Of a DNA stretch of 64,000 nucleotides, positions 1 to 8,115 are shown in pieces (position 1 is the stretch's first letter; each line of letters begins with the position of its first letter). The DNA lies in contig NZ_JACHLK010000001.1 of the NCBI RefSeq assembly GCF_014207955.1, positions 310,001 through 374,000 on the forward strand. The letters run 5' to 3'. Source of the stretch: Acidovorax soli. Lineage in GTDB: Bacteria; Pseudomonadota; Gammaproteobacteria; Burkholderiales; Burkholderiaceae_C. Position numbers and translations under genes: made by a program. Under the pieces are notes generated by a model. The model searched no databases. It saw nothing but the letters and a program-made list of their open reading frames with translations, and was not told where the DNA came from.

Positions 1-303
1 CGAGGGCACGGTCTGGGCATATTTCAGGGCCGCGTCCAGGTCGGCGACCTCGATCACGTAGTAGCCGCCCAGGTGCTCCTTGGTGTCGGCGAAGGGGCCG
101 TCCATGGTTTCCACCTTGCCGCCGCGGATGCGCAGCGAGGTGGCAGTCTCCACGCCCTGCAAGCCGTCGCCGGCGATGAGGACGCCATCGTCCCGCAGCC
201 TGGCGGTGAGCGCGAAGTAGCCGGCCATCATGGCCTGGAACTCGGGCGTGCCGTAGGTGGGCTCGCGCTGGGGGTCGCTGTAGATCAGGAGCATGTATTT
301 CAT
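1..303 (-). CDS. YCII/DGPF-domain protein, C-terminus cut by window edge
   Basis: The first 101 residues are visible; the stop lies beyond position 1. The start MKYMLLIYSD and the DGPF motif near residues 68-71, followed by a conserved HLGGYYVIEV stretch, are typical of small YCII-related (DGPF) proteins. These form dimeric alpha/beta-barrel folds. Their biochemical role is mostly unknown, and they are often encoded beside ECF sigma factors. The start codon at 303 is preceded by an AAGGAA ribosome-binding site. The neighbouring gene on the left is not visible, so a sigma-factor partner cannot be checked. Family assignment is firm; function is open. Confidence 0.85.
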   Translation of the reverse strand, partial: MKYMLLIYSDPQREPTYGTPEFQAMMAGYFALTARLRDDGVLIAGDGLQGVETATSLRIRGGKVETMDGPFADTKEHLGGYYVIEVADLDAALKYAQTVPS

Positions 304-611
304 GGTGGTTCCTTGAAAAGGGTGGACATCAGGAATCCGCAACCGCTCGATGCCGCTCGGCACGCCAGAGGTTGTGGTGCACCAAGGACGCTGTCGCAGC
401 AGCTTTTTCGACATGCGCGCCGATTATTTTGTCCCTTCCGCATCCCACCAGGTCCGGAGTCTGTCCCCCATCCAGCCACGCAGGAAATTCGCCCAGGGAA
501 CAGGCCACCGGACAGGGGGCTCGCGAGCGCCCAAGAAAAAAGCCGTGGCACAGCCACGGCTTTTTGTCGGGGTTCCCCGATCCGCCACGCGGCGGGCCGG
601 CAGACGGCAGC
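304..611. other. intergenic stretch without a recognised gene
   Basis: About 300 bases separate the YCII gene from the first two-helix membrane protein gene. Apart from the terminator at its right side and, presumably, the YCII promoter, I see no convincing reading frame, RNA gene or repeat. Overlapping six-frame reading frames here look like high-GC noise. Confidence 0.5.
536..565 (-). terminator. intrinsic terminator of the 612-1052 gene
   Basis: A perfect hairpin with GCCGTGGC/GCCACGGC core and a three-base loop is flanked by A and T runs on both sides, so it can work in either direction. It lies 46 bases beyond the stop of the minus-strand membrane protein gene. A near-copy follows the paralogue next door. 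Confidence 0.85.
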
Positions 612-1052
612 TCAGTAGAGGGCGCGCAGATCGTTCACCGTGCGCACGCCCATGGCGTGGTTCAGCTCGGCCATGATGCGCGGGTCGCGGATGGCGACCT
701 GCCAGGTGCGCTCGTCTTCGGCAGCGCGGCGGCGGCTTTCGGCCCAGCCGGCAAAACCGGCGCGCAGTGCGGCAGCGGCGCGGCGTGCGGGGCCCGACAG
801 CAGGGCCAGGGCGGCAAAGGCCACCACCCACAGCAGCATCCAGGCGGCCAGCAGGTGGCCTTCGCTCCAGGTGTCGATCACCTGGTTGGCCACCACCAGC
901 AGGGCGGAGACGATGGCGGCGAGCAGGAGGGAGGCGGCGCCACGGGAGCTGTCAAAGCCGGATGCGATGCCCTTGATGGCCGCAGCGGCGTTCTGGGCGC
1001 GGATCACGCCCGAATGTTCGGTTGGATAGTCAACGTGTGCAAAACTGGTCAT
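612..1052 (-). CDS. two-helix membrane protein, paralogue 1
   Basis: This 146-residue protein has two hydrophobic segments (about 40-59 and 66-86) and no signal peptide. The C-terminal third is charged and contains RTWQVA.RDPRIMAELNHA. I do not recognise a named family. Most positions match the neighbour at 1268-1693, including the N-terminal HVDYPTEH motif, so the two are tandem duplicates. The RDPRIM.EL stretch would face the cytoplasm or form an amphipathic tail. The start at 1052 follows an AGGGGAAA ribosome-binding site. The upstream leader is also duplicated and contains GGGTTTACCC. It is transcribed alone and ends at its own terminator. Function unknown; an inner-membrane location is inferred from the helices. 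Confidence 0.75.
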   Translation of the reverse strand: MTSFAHVDYPTEHSGVIRAQNAAAAIKGIASGFDSSRGAASLLLAAIVSALLVVANQVIDTWSEGHLLAAWMLLWVVAFAALALLSGPARRAAAALRAGFAGWAESRRRAAEDERTWQVAIRDPRIMAELNHAMGVRTVNDLRALY

Positions 1053-1109
1053 TTGGTTTCCCCTTTACAGCGCTTGTGGCGACATTGCCGGGCGAGTGAC
1101 TGAATCTTA

Positions 1110-1119
1110 GGGTTTACCC
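1110..1119. promoter_or_regulatory. GGGTTTACCC motif upstream of paralogue 1
   Basis: The decamer lies 58 bases upstream of the start codon of the membrane protein at 612-1052. The same sequence is at 1750-1759 before its paralogue and a one-base variant (GGGATTACCC) precedes the FUSC gene at 16262. The outer half-sites GGGT/ACCC are inverted, which suggests a protein-binding site. The regulator is unknown. Confidence 0.4.
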
Positions 1120-1199
1120 CATGTGTTATCAAGTTTATATCTTGAATTACCGTCATTCATCGCAGTGATGTATCTTCGGATTCCCCGGCAGACGGGCAC

Positions 1200-1226
1200 A
1201 AAAAAAGCCGTGGCATGCCACGGCTT
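1200..1226 (-). terminator. intrinsic terminator of the 1268-1693 gene
   Basis: The minus strand reads a perfect hairpin AAGCCGTGGC/GCCACGGCTT followed by a run of T. It lies just beyond the stop of paralogue 2. Its stem matches the terminator at 536-565, showing that the duplication included the terminator. Confidence 0.85.
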
Positions 1227-1267
1227 GGATGTCCGAACCCCGCCTGCCTTGAAGCAGGCACGCGGGC

Positions 1268-1693
1268 TCAGTAGAACTTGCGCAGGTCGGTCAGGCCGTG
1301 GTTCAGTTCGGCCATGATGCGCGGATCGCGCAGGGCGACCTGCCAGGTGCGGCGGTCTTCAGCGGCATGGCGCTGGCTTTCGGCCCAGCGGGCGAAGCCG
1401 GCGCGCACGGCCAGGCCGGCACGGCGAGCAGGAGCGGACAGCAGGGCCAGGGCCGCAAAGGCCACCAGCCACAGCACGATCCAGGCCGACAGCAGGTGGC
1501 CGTCGGTCCAGCGGTCGACCACCTGGTTGGCCAGCACCAGCAGGCCAGAGACCACGGCGGCCAGCATCAGGGAGGCAGCGCCCCGGGCGCTGTCGAAGCC
1601 GGCGGCAATGCCCTTGAGGGCGGCAGCGGCGTTTTCGGCGCGCACGACACCAGGATGTTCGGTTGGATAGTCCACGTGTACAAAATTGGTCAT
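1268..1693 (-). CDS. two-helix membrane protein, paralogue 2
   Basis: This 141-residue product is a close paralogue of the 612-1052 protein: same HVDYPTEH start, two membrane segments at about 40-59 and 66-86, and the same DPRIMAELNH C-terminal motif. The chosen start (MTNFVH, 1693) matches the paralogue and has AAGGGAA upstream; a longer frame to 1744 would read into the duplicated leader. A LysR gene begins divergently at 1821, so the 127-base gap is probably a shared control region. Function unknown. Differences from paralogue 1 cluster at the extreme C-terminus. Confidence 0.75.
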   Translation of the reverse strand: MTNFVHVDYPTEHPGVVRAENAAAALKGIAAGFDSARGAASLMLAAVVSGLLVLANQVVDRWTDGHLLSAWIVLWLVAFAALALLSAPARRAGLAVRAGFARWAESQRHAAEDRRTWQVALRDPRIMAELNHGLTDLRKFY

Positions 1694-1749
1694 TTCGGTT
1701 CCCTTGTTCAGCGCTTGTGGCGACATTGCCGGGCGATGGCGCAATCCTA

Positions 1750-1759
1750 GGGTTTACCC
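1750..1759. promoter_or_regulatory. GGGTTTACCC motif in LysR/paralogue 2 divergent region
   Basis: The decamer lies 57 bases upstream of the paralogue 2 start and 62 bases before the divergent LysR gene at 1821. It is followed by an AT-rich stretch. It is identical to the motif at 1110-1119. Confidence 0.4.
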
Positions 1760-1820
1760 TTTGGTCTTTCAAATTTATATGTTGAATCATTGGTATTCAC
1801 ATCCGTGATGAATTGCCACC

Positions 1821-2825
1821 ATGCCCCAGCGCCTGAACTTCCGCTCGCTCGACCTGAACCTGCTCAGGGTCTTTGACGAGGTCATGGCCGAGCGCAGCCT
1901 GACCAAGGCCGCGAACAAGCTCGCGCTGACCCAGCCGGCCGTGAGCAACGCCATGCGCCGCCTGCGCGAGGTGCTGGGCGACGACCTGGTGGTGCGCAGC
2001 GGCCAGGGCGTGGAGCCCACCCCCCGGGCCCTGGCGCTGTGGCCGCCCATCCGTGACGCCCTCACACAACTGCAGGAATCGCTGGCGCCTGGCCGCTTCG
2101 ACCCGGCCACGGCCGAATCGACCTTCGTGCTGGCCATGGCCGATGCCACCGGGGCCACCCTGGTGCCGGGCCTGGTCGAGATCCTGGAGCACGAAGCCCC
2201 CGGCATCGCGGTGCGTGTGGTGCCCCTGACCACGCGCGACCCGCGCCGCCTGCTCGAAGAGGAGGCCGCCGACATGGCCGTGGGCTACTTCCCGGCCGTG
2301 CTGGCCGACCTCACGGCGCGCGCGCAGTCGGGCGGCATGGTCTCGTTCGAGAGCCGGCGCCTGTACGACAGCGAGTACATGTGCGTGATGCGCCAGGGCC
2401 ACCCGCTGGCCGACACCCCGCTCACGCTGGACGCCTACTGCGAAGCGCGCCACATGCTGGTGAGTTTTTCGGGCCGGCCCTTCGGCTTCATCGACGAGGC
2501 CCTGGCCTCGCTCGGGCGCCGGCGGCGCGTGGTGCTCACGGTGAACCAGTTCTTCACCGCGGGCCGCGTGGTCTCGGGCTCGGACATGCTCACCGTGCTG
2601 CCGCGCCACTTCGTACCGGTGACCGGCATCTCGGGCGCCCTGGTGCAGCGCTCCCTGCCCTTCGACGTGCCGCCCGTGCACGTGGACGCACTGTGGCGGC
2701 GCAACAGCACCCAGGAAGCCGCCAAGGGCTGGCTGCTGTCGGCGCTGGCGCGCGCCGCGCGGCGCGCCTTTCCGCACGATGAGCCGGGCCACCCGGTGCA
2801 TGCACCAGGCAGCGCAACACCTTAG
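1821..2825 (+). CDS. LysR-family transcriptional regulator
   Basis: A 334-residue LysR-type regulator. The N-terminal winged helix-turn-helix covers about residues 10-70 and contains AERSLTKAANKLALTQPAVS. The rest is the effector-binding domain of the NodD/NahR-like subgroup that starts with LDLNLLRVFDEV. The C-terminus is slightly longer than usual (about 300 residues) and ends in a low-complexity tail. It is divergent from the two-helix membrane protein gene, the classical LysR layout, and may regulate it. The phosphoesterase gene follows after 12 bases and may be co-transcribed. The effector is not predictable from the sequence. Confidence 0.9.
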   Translation: MPQRLNFRSLDLNLLRVFDEVMAERSLTKAANKLALTQPAVSNAMRRLREVLGDDLVVRSGQGVEPTPRALALWPPIRDALTQLQESLAPGRFDPATAESTFVLAMADATGATLVPGLVEILEHEAPGIAVRVVPLTTRDPRRLLEEEAADMAVGYFPAVLADLTARAQSGGMVSFESRRLYDSEYMCVMRQGHPLADTPLTLDAYCEARHMLVSFSGRPFGFIDEALASLGRRRRVVLTVNQFFTAGRVVSGSDMLTVLPRHFVPVTGISGALVQRSLPFDVPPVHVDALWRRNSTQEAAKGWLLSALARAARRAFPHDEPGHPVHAPGSATP

Positions 2826-2837
2826 ACTCCGAGGTCC

Positions 2838-3683
2838 ATGCGCATCCAGATCCTCTCCGACCTGCACCTCGAAGCCAACCCCGATTTCATGCCCGAGCCG
2901 GCGCCGGACGCCGACCTGCTGGTGCTGGCCGGCGACATCGGGTCCTACCAGGAGGGCGGCGACATGCAGGACCCGGACTTCGGCCTGGCGCGCTTTTCGC
3001 CGCTGCCGCAGTTCGCGGGCTGGCCCACGCCGGTGCTCTATGTGCCGGGCAACCACGAATACGACGCGCTCGACTTCGACACCGCCCATGCGCGCCTGCG
3101 TGCCACCTGCGAGCGCCTGGGCATCCGCATGCTGGAACGCGAGACCCTGGTGATGGATGGCGTGCGCTTCGTGGCCACCACCCTGTGGGCCAACTACGAC
3201 GCGCTGGCCGATGGCGAACAGGCGACCGACCTCGCGCGCCGCCTCAAGCTGCGCGAGAAGGCCTTTCGAGCCGCCAACTACTACCTGAACAAGATGGCCG
3301 GCACCAAGGATGGCGCACCCTTTCTGGCCGAGCCCATGCGCGAGCACGCCCTGGTCTGTGAGCAGTGGCTGCGCGAGGCGCTGGCCACGCCCTACGAGGG
3401 CACCACGGTGGCCATCACCCACTTCGCGCCCAGCCTTCGCAGCGCCGATCCGCGCTACGGCGTGGTGCCGGGCACGGCGGGGTTCTGCAATGTGCTCGAC
3501 GACCTGCTGCCCGGGGCCCGGCTGTGGATCCACGGCCACCTGCACTCGCCCAGCGACTACCTCGCCGAGGGTGTGCGTGCCGATGGCAGCCCCTGGCAAT
3601 GCCGCGTGGTGGCCAACCCGCTGGGCTATGCCCGCAACGGGGAACAGGACAGCTTCCGGCCGCGCTACTGCGTCACCGTATGA
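2838..3683 (+). CDS. calcineurin-like metallophosphoesterase
   Basis: The 281-residue protein carries the five blocks of the calcineurin-like phosphoesterase fold: D8/H10 in SDLH, D33 in GDIG, GNHE at about 71-74, H195 in THFAPS and GHLH at 233-236. These residues bind the two catalytic metal ions. No signal peptide is present, so it acts in the cytoplasm. The substrate is unknown; relatives cleave phosphodiesters or phosphomonoesters. It follows the LysR gene by 12 bases. A perfect 13-base-stem hairpin follows the stop codon. Confidence 0.9.
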   Translation: MRIQILSDLHLEANPDFMPEPAPDADLLVLAGDIGSYQEGGDMQDPDFGLARFSPLPQFAGWPTPVLYVPGNHEYDALDFDTAHARLRATCERLGIRMLERETLVMDGVRFVATTLWANYDALADGEQATDLARRLKLREKAFRAANYYLNKMAGTKDGAPFLAEPMREHALVCEQWLREALATPYEGTTVAITHFAPSLRSADPRYGVVPGTAGFCNVLDDLLPGARLWIHGHLHSPSDYLAEGVRADGSPWQCRVVANPLGYARNGEQDSFRPRYCVTV

Positions 3684-3686
3684 TGG

Positions 3687-3713
3687 CCTGGCGAAGGGCC
3701 GCCCTTCGCCAGG
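3687..3713 (+). terminator. strong hairpin after the phosphoesterase gene
   Basis: CCTGGCGAAGGGC and its perfect complement are separated by a single base, immediately after the stop codon. There is no T run, so it may be a processing or stabilising hairpin and not a standard intrinsic terminator. Confidence 0.5.
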
Positions 3714-3796
3714 CGCAGGATGAAAAGCATGATCCAGGTCAAGACAACAAGCACCCGCGCGCGTTACGGTCTGTCATACCAACTAGGAGAATCCGA

Positions 3797-4219
3797 ATGA
3801 ACATCCTGCTCGCTGTCGACGGCAGCACCTATACCAAGAAAATGCTCGCCTACCTTGCCGCGCACGAGGAGCTGCTGGGCCCCAAGCACGATTACTCGGT
3901 GCTGACCGTGCAGGCGCCCCTGCCCCCCCGGGCGCGTGCCGCCCTGGGCAAGGAGGCCGCCGATGCCTACCACGCCGAAGAAGCCGAGAAGATCCTGGCC
4001 CCGGTGGCCAAGTTCCTGGCCCGCCAGGGCGTGCAGCCCAAGCGCATCGTCAAGGTCGGCGCCGTCGGCGAGACCATCTCCAAGGTGGCGGATTCGGGCC
4101 GCTACGACCTGCTGGTGATGGGCTCGCACGGCCACGGCGCGCTGGCCACGCTGGTCATGGGTTCGGTCACCACGCAGGTGCTGGCCCATTGCAAGGTGCC
4201 GGTGCTGCTGGTGCGCTGA
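3797..4219 (+). CDS. universal stress protein (UspA family)
   Basis: The 140-residue protein is the normal length for a single-domain universal stress protein. It starts MNILLAVDGS and ends with the ATP-binding signature GSHGHG (109-114), nine residues, then GS (122-123) before VPVLLVR. These features mark the ATP-binding UspA subclass. Such proteins are cytoplasmic dimers induced by starvation or stress. An AGGAGA ribosome-binding site precedes ATG at 3797. The gene stands alone and is closed by a clear terminator. Confidence 0.93.
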   Translation: MNILLAVDGSTYTKKMLAYLAAHEELLGPKHDYSVLTVQAPLPPRARAALGKEAADAYHAEEAEKILAPVAKFLARQGVQPKRIVKVGAVGETISKVADSGRYDLLVMGSHGHGALATLVMGSVTTQVLAHCKVPVLLVR

Positions 4220-4243
4220 GCCCTTGCGCACCACGCCCTGAGG

Positions 4244-4267
4244 AACGCCCGGTACGCCGGGCGTTTT
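4244..4267 (+). terminator. intrinsic terminator of the universal stress gene
   Basis: A nine-base stem AACGCCCGG/CCGGGCGTT with a four-base loop ends in a T run, 24 bases after the stop. It also lies 3' of the convergent LysR gene ending at 4293. Confidence 0.9.
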
Positions 4268-4292
4268 TGCGTGCGGGCCCTGATTCTCGCGG

Positions 4293-5171
4293 TCAGCGGA
4301 AGCGCTCGACCACGAAGTCCACAAAGCTGCGCAGCTTGGGCGAGCGGTAGCGGTCCGGCAGGTAGACCACGTTCATCGGCCGCGCGGGCAGTTCATGGTG
4401 GGGGAACAGCTGTACCAGGCGCCCGGCCCGCACCTCCGCTTCCAGCAGGATGGCTGGCTGCAGCACGATGCCCAGGCCGTGCACGGCCGCCACGCGCAGC
4501 GCCTGCCCCTGGTTGACCTGCAAGCGGCCCGAGACCGGGACCCGGCTCGCCCCCTCCCCGTCCCCGATGCGCCAGTGCGTGAGGGCGGTGGGCGCGAAGC
4601 ACAGGCATTCGTGCTGGCCCAGGTCCTGCGGCTGCAGGGGCATGCCGCGGCGCTCCAGGTAGGCGGGCGAGGCGCAGACCATCAGCCGGTACGGGGCCAA
4701 CGCCTGGGCAATGAGCCCCGAATCCGGCAGCTCGCCGACGCGCACCGCGGCCTCGAACCCCTCCTCCACCAGGTCCACCACCCGGTCGGACAGCGACACA
4801 TCGAGGCTGACCTCGGGATAGCGCTCCAGGTAGGCGGGCAGCGCCGGCATCAGGGCTTCGGTACCGAAGGTGACGGGCACCGTCACCCGCAGCCGGCCCG
4901 CCGGGGCGAGCTGCTGGTTCTGCGCCTGGGCATCGGTCTCGGCCACCAGGCGCAGGATCTCCTTGCAACGCGTGTAGTAGTCCTGGCCGAACGGCGTGAG
5001 GTGCTGGCGCCGGGTCGTGCGCTGCAGCAGCTGCATGCCCAGCCGCTTCTCCAGTGTGCGCAGGTGGTTGCCCGCCATGGTGGCCGAGATGCCGCAGGCC
5101 AGCGCCGCCGCGCTGAGGCTGCCTTTTTCGACCGCCAGCACGTAGACCCGCATGCTGTCGAACACATCCAT
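4293..5171 (-). CDS. LysR-family transcriptional regulator (CrgA-like)
   Basis: A 292-residue LysR regulator starting MDVFDSMRVYVLAVEKGSLS. The DNA-binding domain is residues 1-60, followed by the linker and a CrgA/AaeR-type effector domain. It is divergent from the quinone-oxidoreductase gene at 5273 with a 101-base control region between them, so that gene is its likely target. In this subgroup regulators often control reductases and efflux genes, but the ligand is unknown. The start at 5171 has AGGGGTG upstream. Confidence 0.9.
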   Translation of the reverse strand: MDVFDSMRVYVLAVEKGSLSAAALACGISATMAGNHLRTLEKRLGMQLLQRTTRRQHLTPFGQDYYTRCKEILRLVAETDAQAQNQQLAPAGRLRVTVPVTFGTEALMPALPAYLERYPEVSLDVSLSDRVVDLVEEGFEAAVRVGELPDSGLIAQALAPYRLMVCASPAYLERRGMPLQPQDLGQHECLCFAPTALTHWRIGDGEGASRVPVSGRLQVNQGQALRVAAVHGLGIVLQPAILLEAEVRAGRLVQLFPHHELPARPMNVVYLPDRYRSPKLRSFVDFVVERFR

Positions 5172-5272
5172 TACACACCCCTACTTTTAAATCAATCAAG
5201 TTTCTGGCAGTTTATCCCTTGTGCATTTGAAATCACACTGACGGCCATTCCCCTTGCTTCCCCAAGACCCCC

Positions 5273-6277
5273 ATGAAAGCCATTGAACTGACCGCCCCTT
5301 CGCTCACCGCCTTGCGCACGACCACCCTGCCCGACCCGGTGGCGGGGCCGGGCGAGGTGCTGGTGCGCTTGCGCGCCGCCGCGCTGAACTACCTGGACGT
5401 GGCCGTGGCCACCGGCGGCTTTCCCGCACCGGCCTTCCCCATGGTGCCGGTGGCCGATGGCGCGGGCGAGGTCGCCGCGCTCGGCGCAGGCGTGACCGGC
5501 CTGGCACTGGGCGACCGCGTGGTGCCGCATTTCATGCCGCATTGGCTGGGCGGCGCCATCACGCCGCGCCATGTGGCCGCCATGCGCGGGCTCACCCTGC
5601 CCGGATCGCTCGCCGAATACGTGGCCTTGCCGGCCACGAGCCTGGTGGCCCTGCCGGCGCACCTGGACTTTGTGCAGGGCGCGGCGCTGCCCATCGCCGC
5701 GACCACCGCCTGGAACGCCATGCGCGCGGCCGCGGTGCGGCCCGGCTCGGTGGTCCTGCTGCTGGGAACGGGGGGTGTGAGCATCTTTGCGCTGCAGTTC
5801 GCCAAGGCCTCGGGTGCGACCGTGATCCTGGCCTCCTCGTCCGAGGAGAAGCTCGAGCGCGCGCGCCGGCTCGGCGCGGACCACCTCATCAACTACCGCG
5901 CCACGCCGGCCTGGGATGAGAAGGTGCGGGAACTCACCGCAGGGCACGGCGCCGACCTGGTCGTGGAGGCTGTGGGTGCGGCCACGATCGCGCGCTCACT
6001 GCAGGCCGCGGCCATGGGAGGCACGGTGTTCACGGTGGGTTTCGTGGGCGGGACCTCGGCCCCGGTGGACCTGCTGCCGGTCATCGTCAAGGCGCTGCGC
6101 GTGGTGGGCAACAACACCGGCTCGGTGGCCGATCTGGCCGAGGCCGCGCGGGCGATTGCAGCGCACCGCATCGTGCCGGTCATCGACCGTGTCTTCGGCC
6201 TTGGCGACACCCGCGAGGCCTATGCCCACCTTGCAGCGGGCGGACAGCATTTCGGCAAGTTGGCCATTGCGCACTGA
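5273..6277 (+). CDS. zinc-independent NADPH:quinone oxidoreductase-type dehydrogenase
   Basis: This 334-residue protein belongs to the medium-chain dehydrogenase/reductase superfamily. The N-terminal GroES-like domain has AALNYLDVAV where zinc alcohol dehydrogenases carry the catalytic cysteine, so it should be zinc-free. The Rossmann nucleotide motif GTGGVSIFALQFAKA is at about residue 166. It probably reduces quinones or other carbonyl or alkene substrates with NADPH in the cytoplasm. It is divergent from a CrgA-like LysR gene and convergent with a TetR gene. The exact substrate cannot be told from the sequence. Confidence 0.88.
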   Translation: MKAIELTAPSLTALRTTTLPDPVAGPGEVLVRLRAAALNYLDVAVATGGFPAPAFPMVPVADGAGEVAALGAGVTGLALGDRVVPHFMPHWLGGAITPRHVAAMRGLTLPGSLAEYVALPATSLVALPAHLDFVQGAALPIAATTAWNAMRAAAVRPGSVVLLLGTGGVSIFALQFAKASGATVILASSSEEKLERARRLGADHLINYRATPAWDEKVRELTAGHGADLVVEAVGAATIARSLQAAAMGGTVFTVGFVGGTSAPVDLLPVIVKALRVVGNNTGSVADLAEAARAIAAHRIVPVIDRVFGLGDTREAYAHLAAGGQHFGKLAIAH

Positions 6278-6296
6278 GGGCGCAAGGCGCCTGGGG

Positions 6297-6911
6297 TCAG
6301 CGTGCAACCAGCCCGTCGAAGCAGGTGCGCAGCACCAGGTCGACGATCTCGGCGTCGGAGTACTGGCCGCTCTCCTTGAGGAAGGTCACCACCGGGTCGC
6401 AGGCGCGCGCGTACAGGGTGTAGAGCACCACCAGCGGCGGCAGCGTGGGGTTGATCACGCCCTGCGCCTGGGCCTCGGTGATCCATTCGCCGATCTGGTC
6501 GCTGACCTTGACCAGACGGTCCAGGTAGTCGTTGTTGGCCATGAGCACCGCGCGCAGCGAGGAATTGCGGCTGGGCAGGAGCGGCATCTCGTTGGTCAGC
6601 AGGCGCTCCAGCGACCAGCGCACCAGCGCCCGCAGCTTCTCGTGCGCGGGCTGCTCGGCCGGCAGCGCAGACAGGTAGACATGCACGCGCTCCAGGATCT
6701 GCACCATCGCGGCGCTGCACAGCTCTTCCTTGCTGCAGAAGTGCTTGTACAGGCTGGCCTTGGCGATGCCCACCGCGTTGGCGACATCGTCCATGGTCAT
6801 GGCGTCGAAGGCCTTCTCGCCCAGCAGCCGGCAGGCCGACTGGAGGATGGCTCCCTCGCGGGCCTGGTGCATCTGCTCCTTGAAGGAAACTTTTGGTTGC
6901 AAGGTGGACAT
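6297..6911 (-). CDS. TetR-family transcriptional regulator
   Basis: A TetR/AcrR repressor of about 204 residues with the start at MSTLQPKVSF. The helix-turn-helix is at about residues 20-65 and contains MDDVANAVGIAKASLYKHF. The C-terminal ligand domain is unassigned. A longer frame reaches 6965, but that part is AT-rich and looks like promoter. The gene is convergent with the quinone-oxidoreductase gene. A perfect inverted repeat just upstream of a possible -35 box may be its own operator. Confidence 0.88.
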   Translation of the reverse strand: MSTLQPKVSFKEQMHQAREGAILQSACRLLGEKAFDAMTMDDVANAVGIAKASLYKHFCSKEELCSAAMVQILERVHVYLSALPAEQPAHEKLRALVRWSLERLLTNEMPLLPSRNSSLRAVLMANNDYLDRLVKVSDQIGEWITEAQAQGVINPTLPPLVVLYTLYARACDPVVTFLKESGQYSDAEIVDLVLRTCFDGLVAR

Positions 6912-6952
6912 GCCCAACATCTTATACATTGCAGTAAAAAAATAAATGACAA

Positions 6953-6967
6953 AGTTGCTTTGCAACT
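6953..6967. promoter_or_regulatory. candidate TetR autoregulatory operator
   Basis: AGTTGCTTTGCAACT is a perfect inverted repeat (six-base arms, three-base centre). It directly abuts TTGTCA (minus strand, 6947-6952), a plausible -35 box of the TetR gene starting at 6911. Position and symmetry suggest autoregulation. Confidence 0.45.
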
Positions 6968-7074
6968 ACGTCGTTCACGTTTTAGTCTGCAGGAATCGTG
7001 CCGCCCCATTGAGGGGAAGCCATTTCGTGCGGGTTACCCCCTGTTGACGGCTTTTACCGCTTGAGGCGCACCAT

Positions 7075-7989
7075 TCAGGGCTGGGTCAGCGTCTTGGCGG
7101 CCGTGCTGGTGAGGGCGGCGGTCAGTGCATCCAGCACCACCGATTCCAGGTTCCAGCAGTGCCAGTACAGCTGGATAGGCAGGGCGTGGCCGGGCGCCAG
7201 GTCGATCATGCTGCCGTCCGCCACGGGCCCGCGCGCGAGCAGCTCGGGCACCACGCCGACGGCCCAGCCCGCGGCCACCGCACGCATCTGGCCCTCGGTG
7301 CTGGGCACGAACAGGTGGTTCAGCGCCACGCGCTTGAGCCCGAAGCCGCGCGCCACGAACTCGGCCGCCATGTCGTCCTTGCGGTTGAACGAGAGGAAGG
7401 ACACCTCGCGGAAGTTGTGCGGCGTGAGCCCGTGCGGCAGGTGCCTGGCGGCAAAGTCGCGCGAGGCCACGGCCACATAGCGCATGGCCCCGAGCGGCAC
7501 CATCTTGCAGCCGCGCAGCGCCTGCTTGAGCGTGGTGACGCAGCCCAGCACCTGGCCCGAGCGCAGCCACTCCTGCGTGAAGTCCTGGTCGTCCACGATG
7601 ATTTCGAGCGGCAGGCGCTGGCCCACCAGCTCGTGCAGCGCGCCCATGGCCCAGGTGGCGATGCTGTCGGCATTGATGGCGATGGAGATGCGCTCGTCCT
7701 CGCGCGTGGCCCCGGGCGCGCTCGGGGCCAGCTCCTGCAGATCGCGCTCCAGGTCGGCGCGCAAGAGGCGCATCTGCTTGGTGTGCTTGAGCAGCAACTG
7801 CCCCGCCGAGGTCGGCCGCAGCGGCCGGCTGCGCACGATGAGCACCGAGCCCACCTGGGCCTCCAGCGCGCGCAGGCGCTGCGACACCGCCGACTGGGTG
7901 ACGTTCAGGCGCTGGGCGGCGCGCTCGAAGCCGCCCTCTTCGACGATGGCGGCAAGGCATTCCAGGGCGGCGGGGTCATAGGTGCTCAT
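7075..7989 (-). CDS. LysR-family regulator, ArgP/LysG-like
   Basis: The 304-residue protein matches the ArgP (IciA/LysG) subgroup of LysR regulators: LECLAAIVEEGGFERAAQRL in the DNA-binding domain and an effector domain with QDFTQEWLRSGQVLGCVTTL. Family members sense lysine or arginine and usually activate an amino-acid exporter gene (argO/lysE). Here the divergent neighbour is a D-amino-acid dehydrogenase gene instead of an exporter. That suggests control by a basic amino acid, or a D-amino acid, of catabolism. The 126-base AT-rich gap holds both promoters. Confidence 0.85.
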   Translation of the reverse strand: MSTYDPAALECLAAIVEEGGFERAAQRLNVTQSAVSQRLRALEAQVGSVLIVRSRPLRPTSAGQLLLKHTKQMRLLRADLERDLQELAPSAPGATREDERISIAINADSIATWAMGALHELVGQRLPLEIIVDDQDFTQEWLRSGQVLGCVTTLKQALRGCKMVPLGAMRYVAVASRDFAARHLPHGLTPHNFREVSFLSFNRKDDMAAEFVARGFGLKRVALNHLFVPSTEGQMRAVAAGWAVGVVPELLARGPVADGSMIDLAPGHALPIQLYWHCWNLESVVLDALTAALTSTAAKTLTQP

Positions 7990-8115
7990 GGCGGGCTCTC
8001 GGCAAACGGTGCAGTGGGCGCCTTGTGGGCGGTCACTGCATTAGACAGACTGATGCGTTTGGATTGAGTTTAATTTTGCTTTTAGTAGAACGCAATGTGG
8101 ATCACACTGCCATCC

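Noticed and set aside
1797-3599. 600-codon minus-strand frame
   Set aside because: It runs antisense to the LysR and phosphoesterase genes, is histidine/glycine-rich without domains, and the plus-strand genes have clear motifs.
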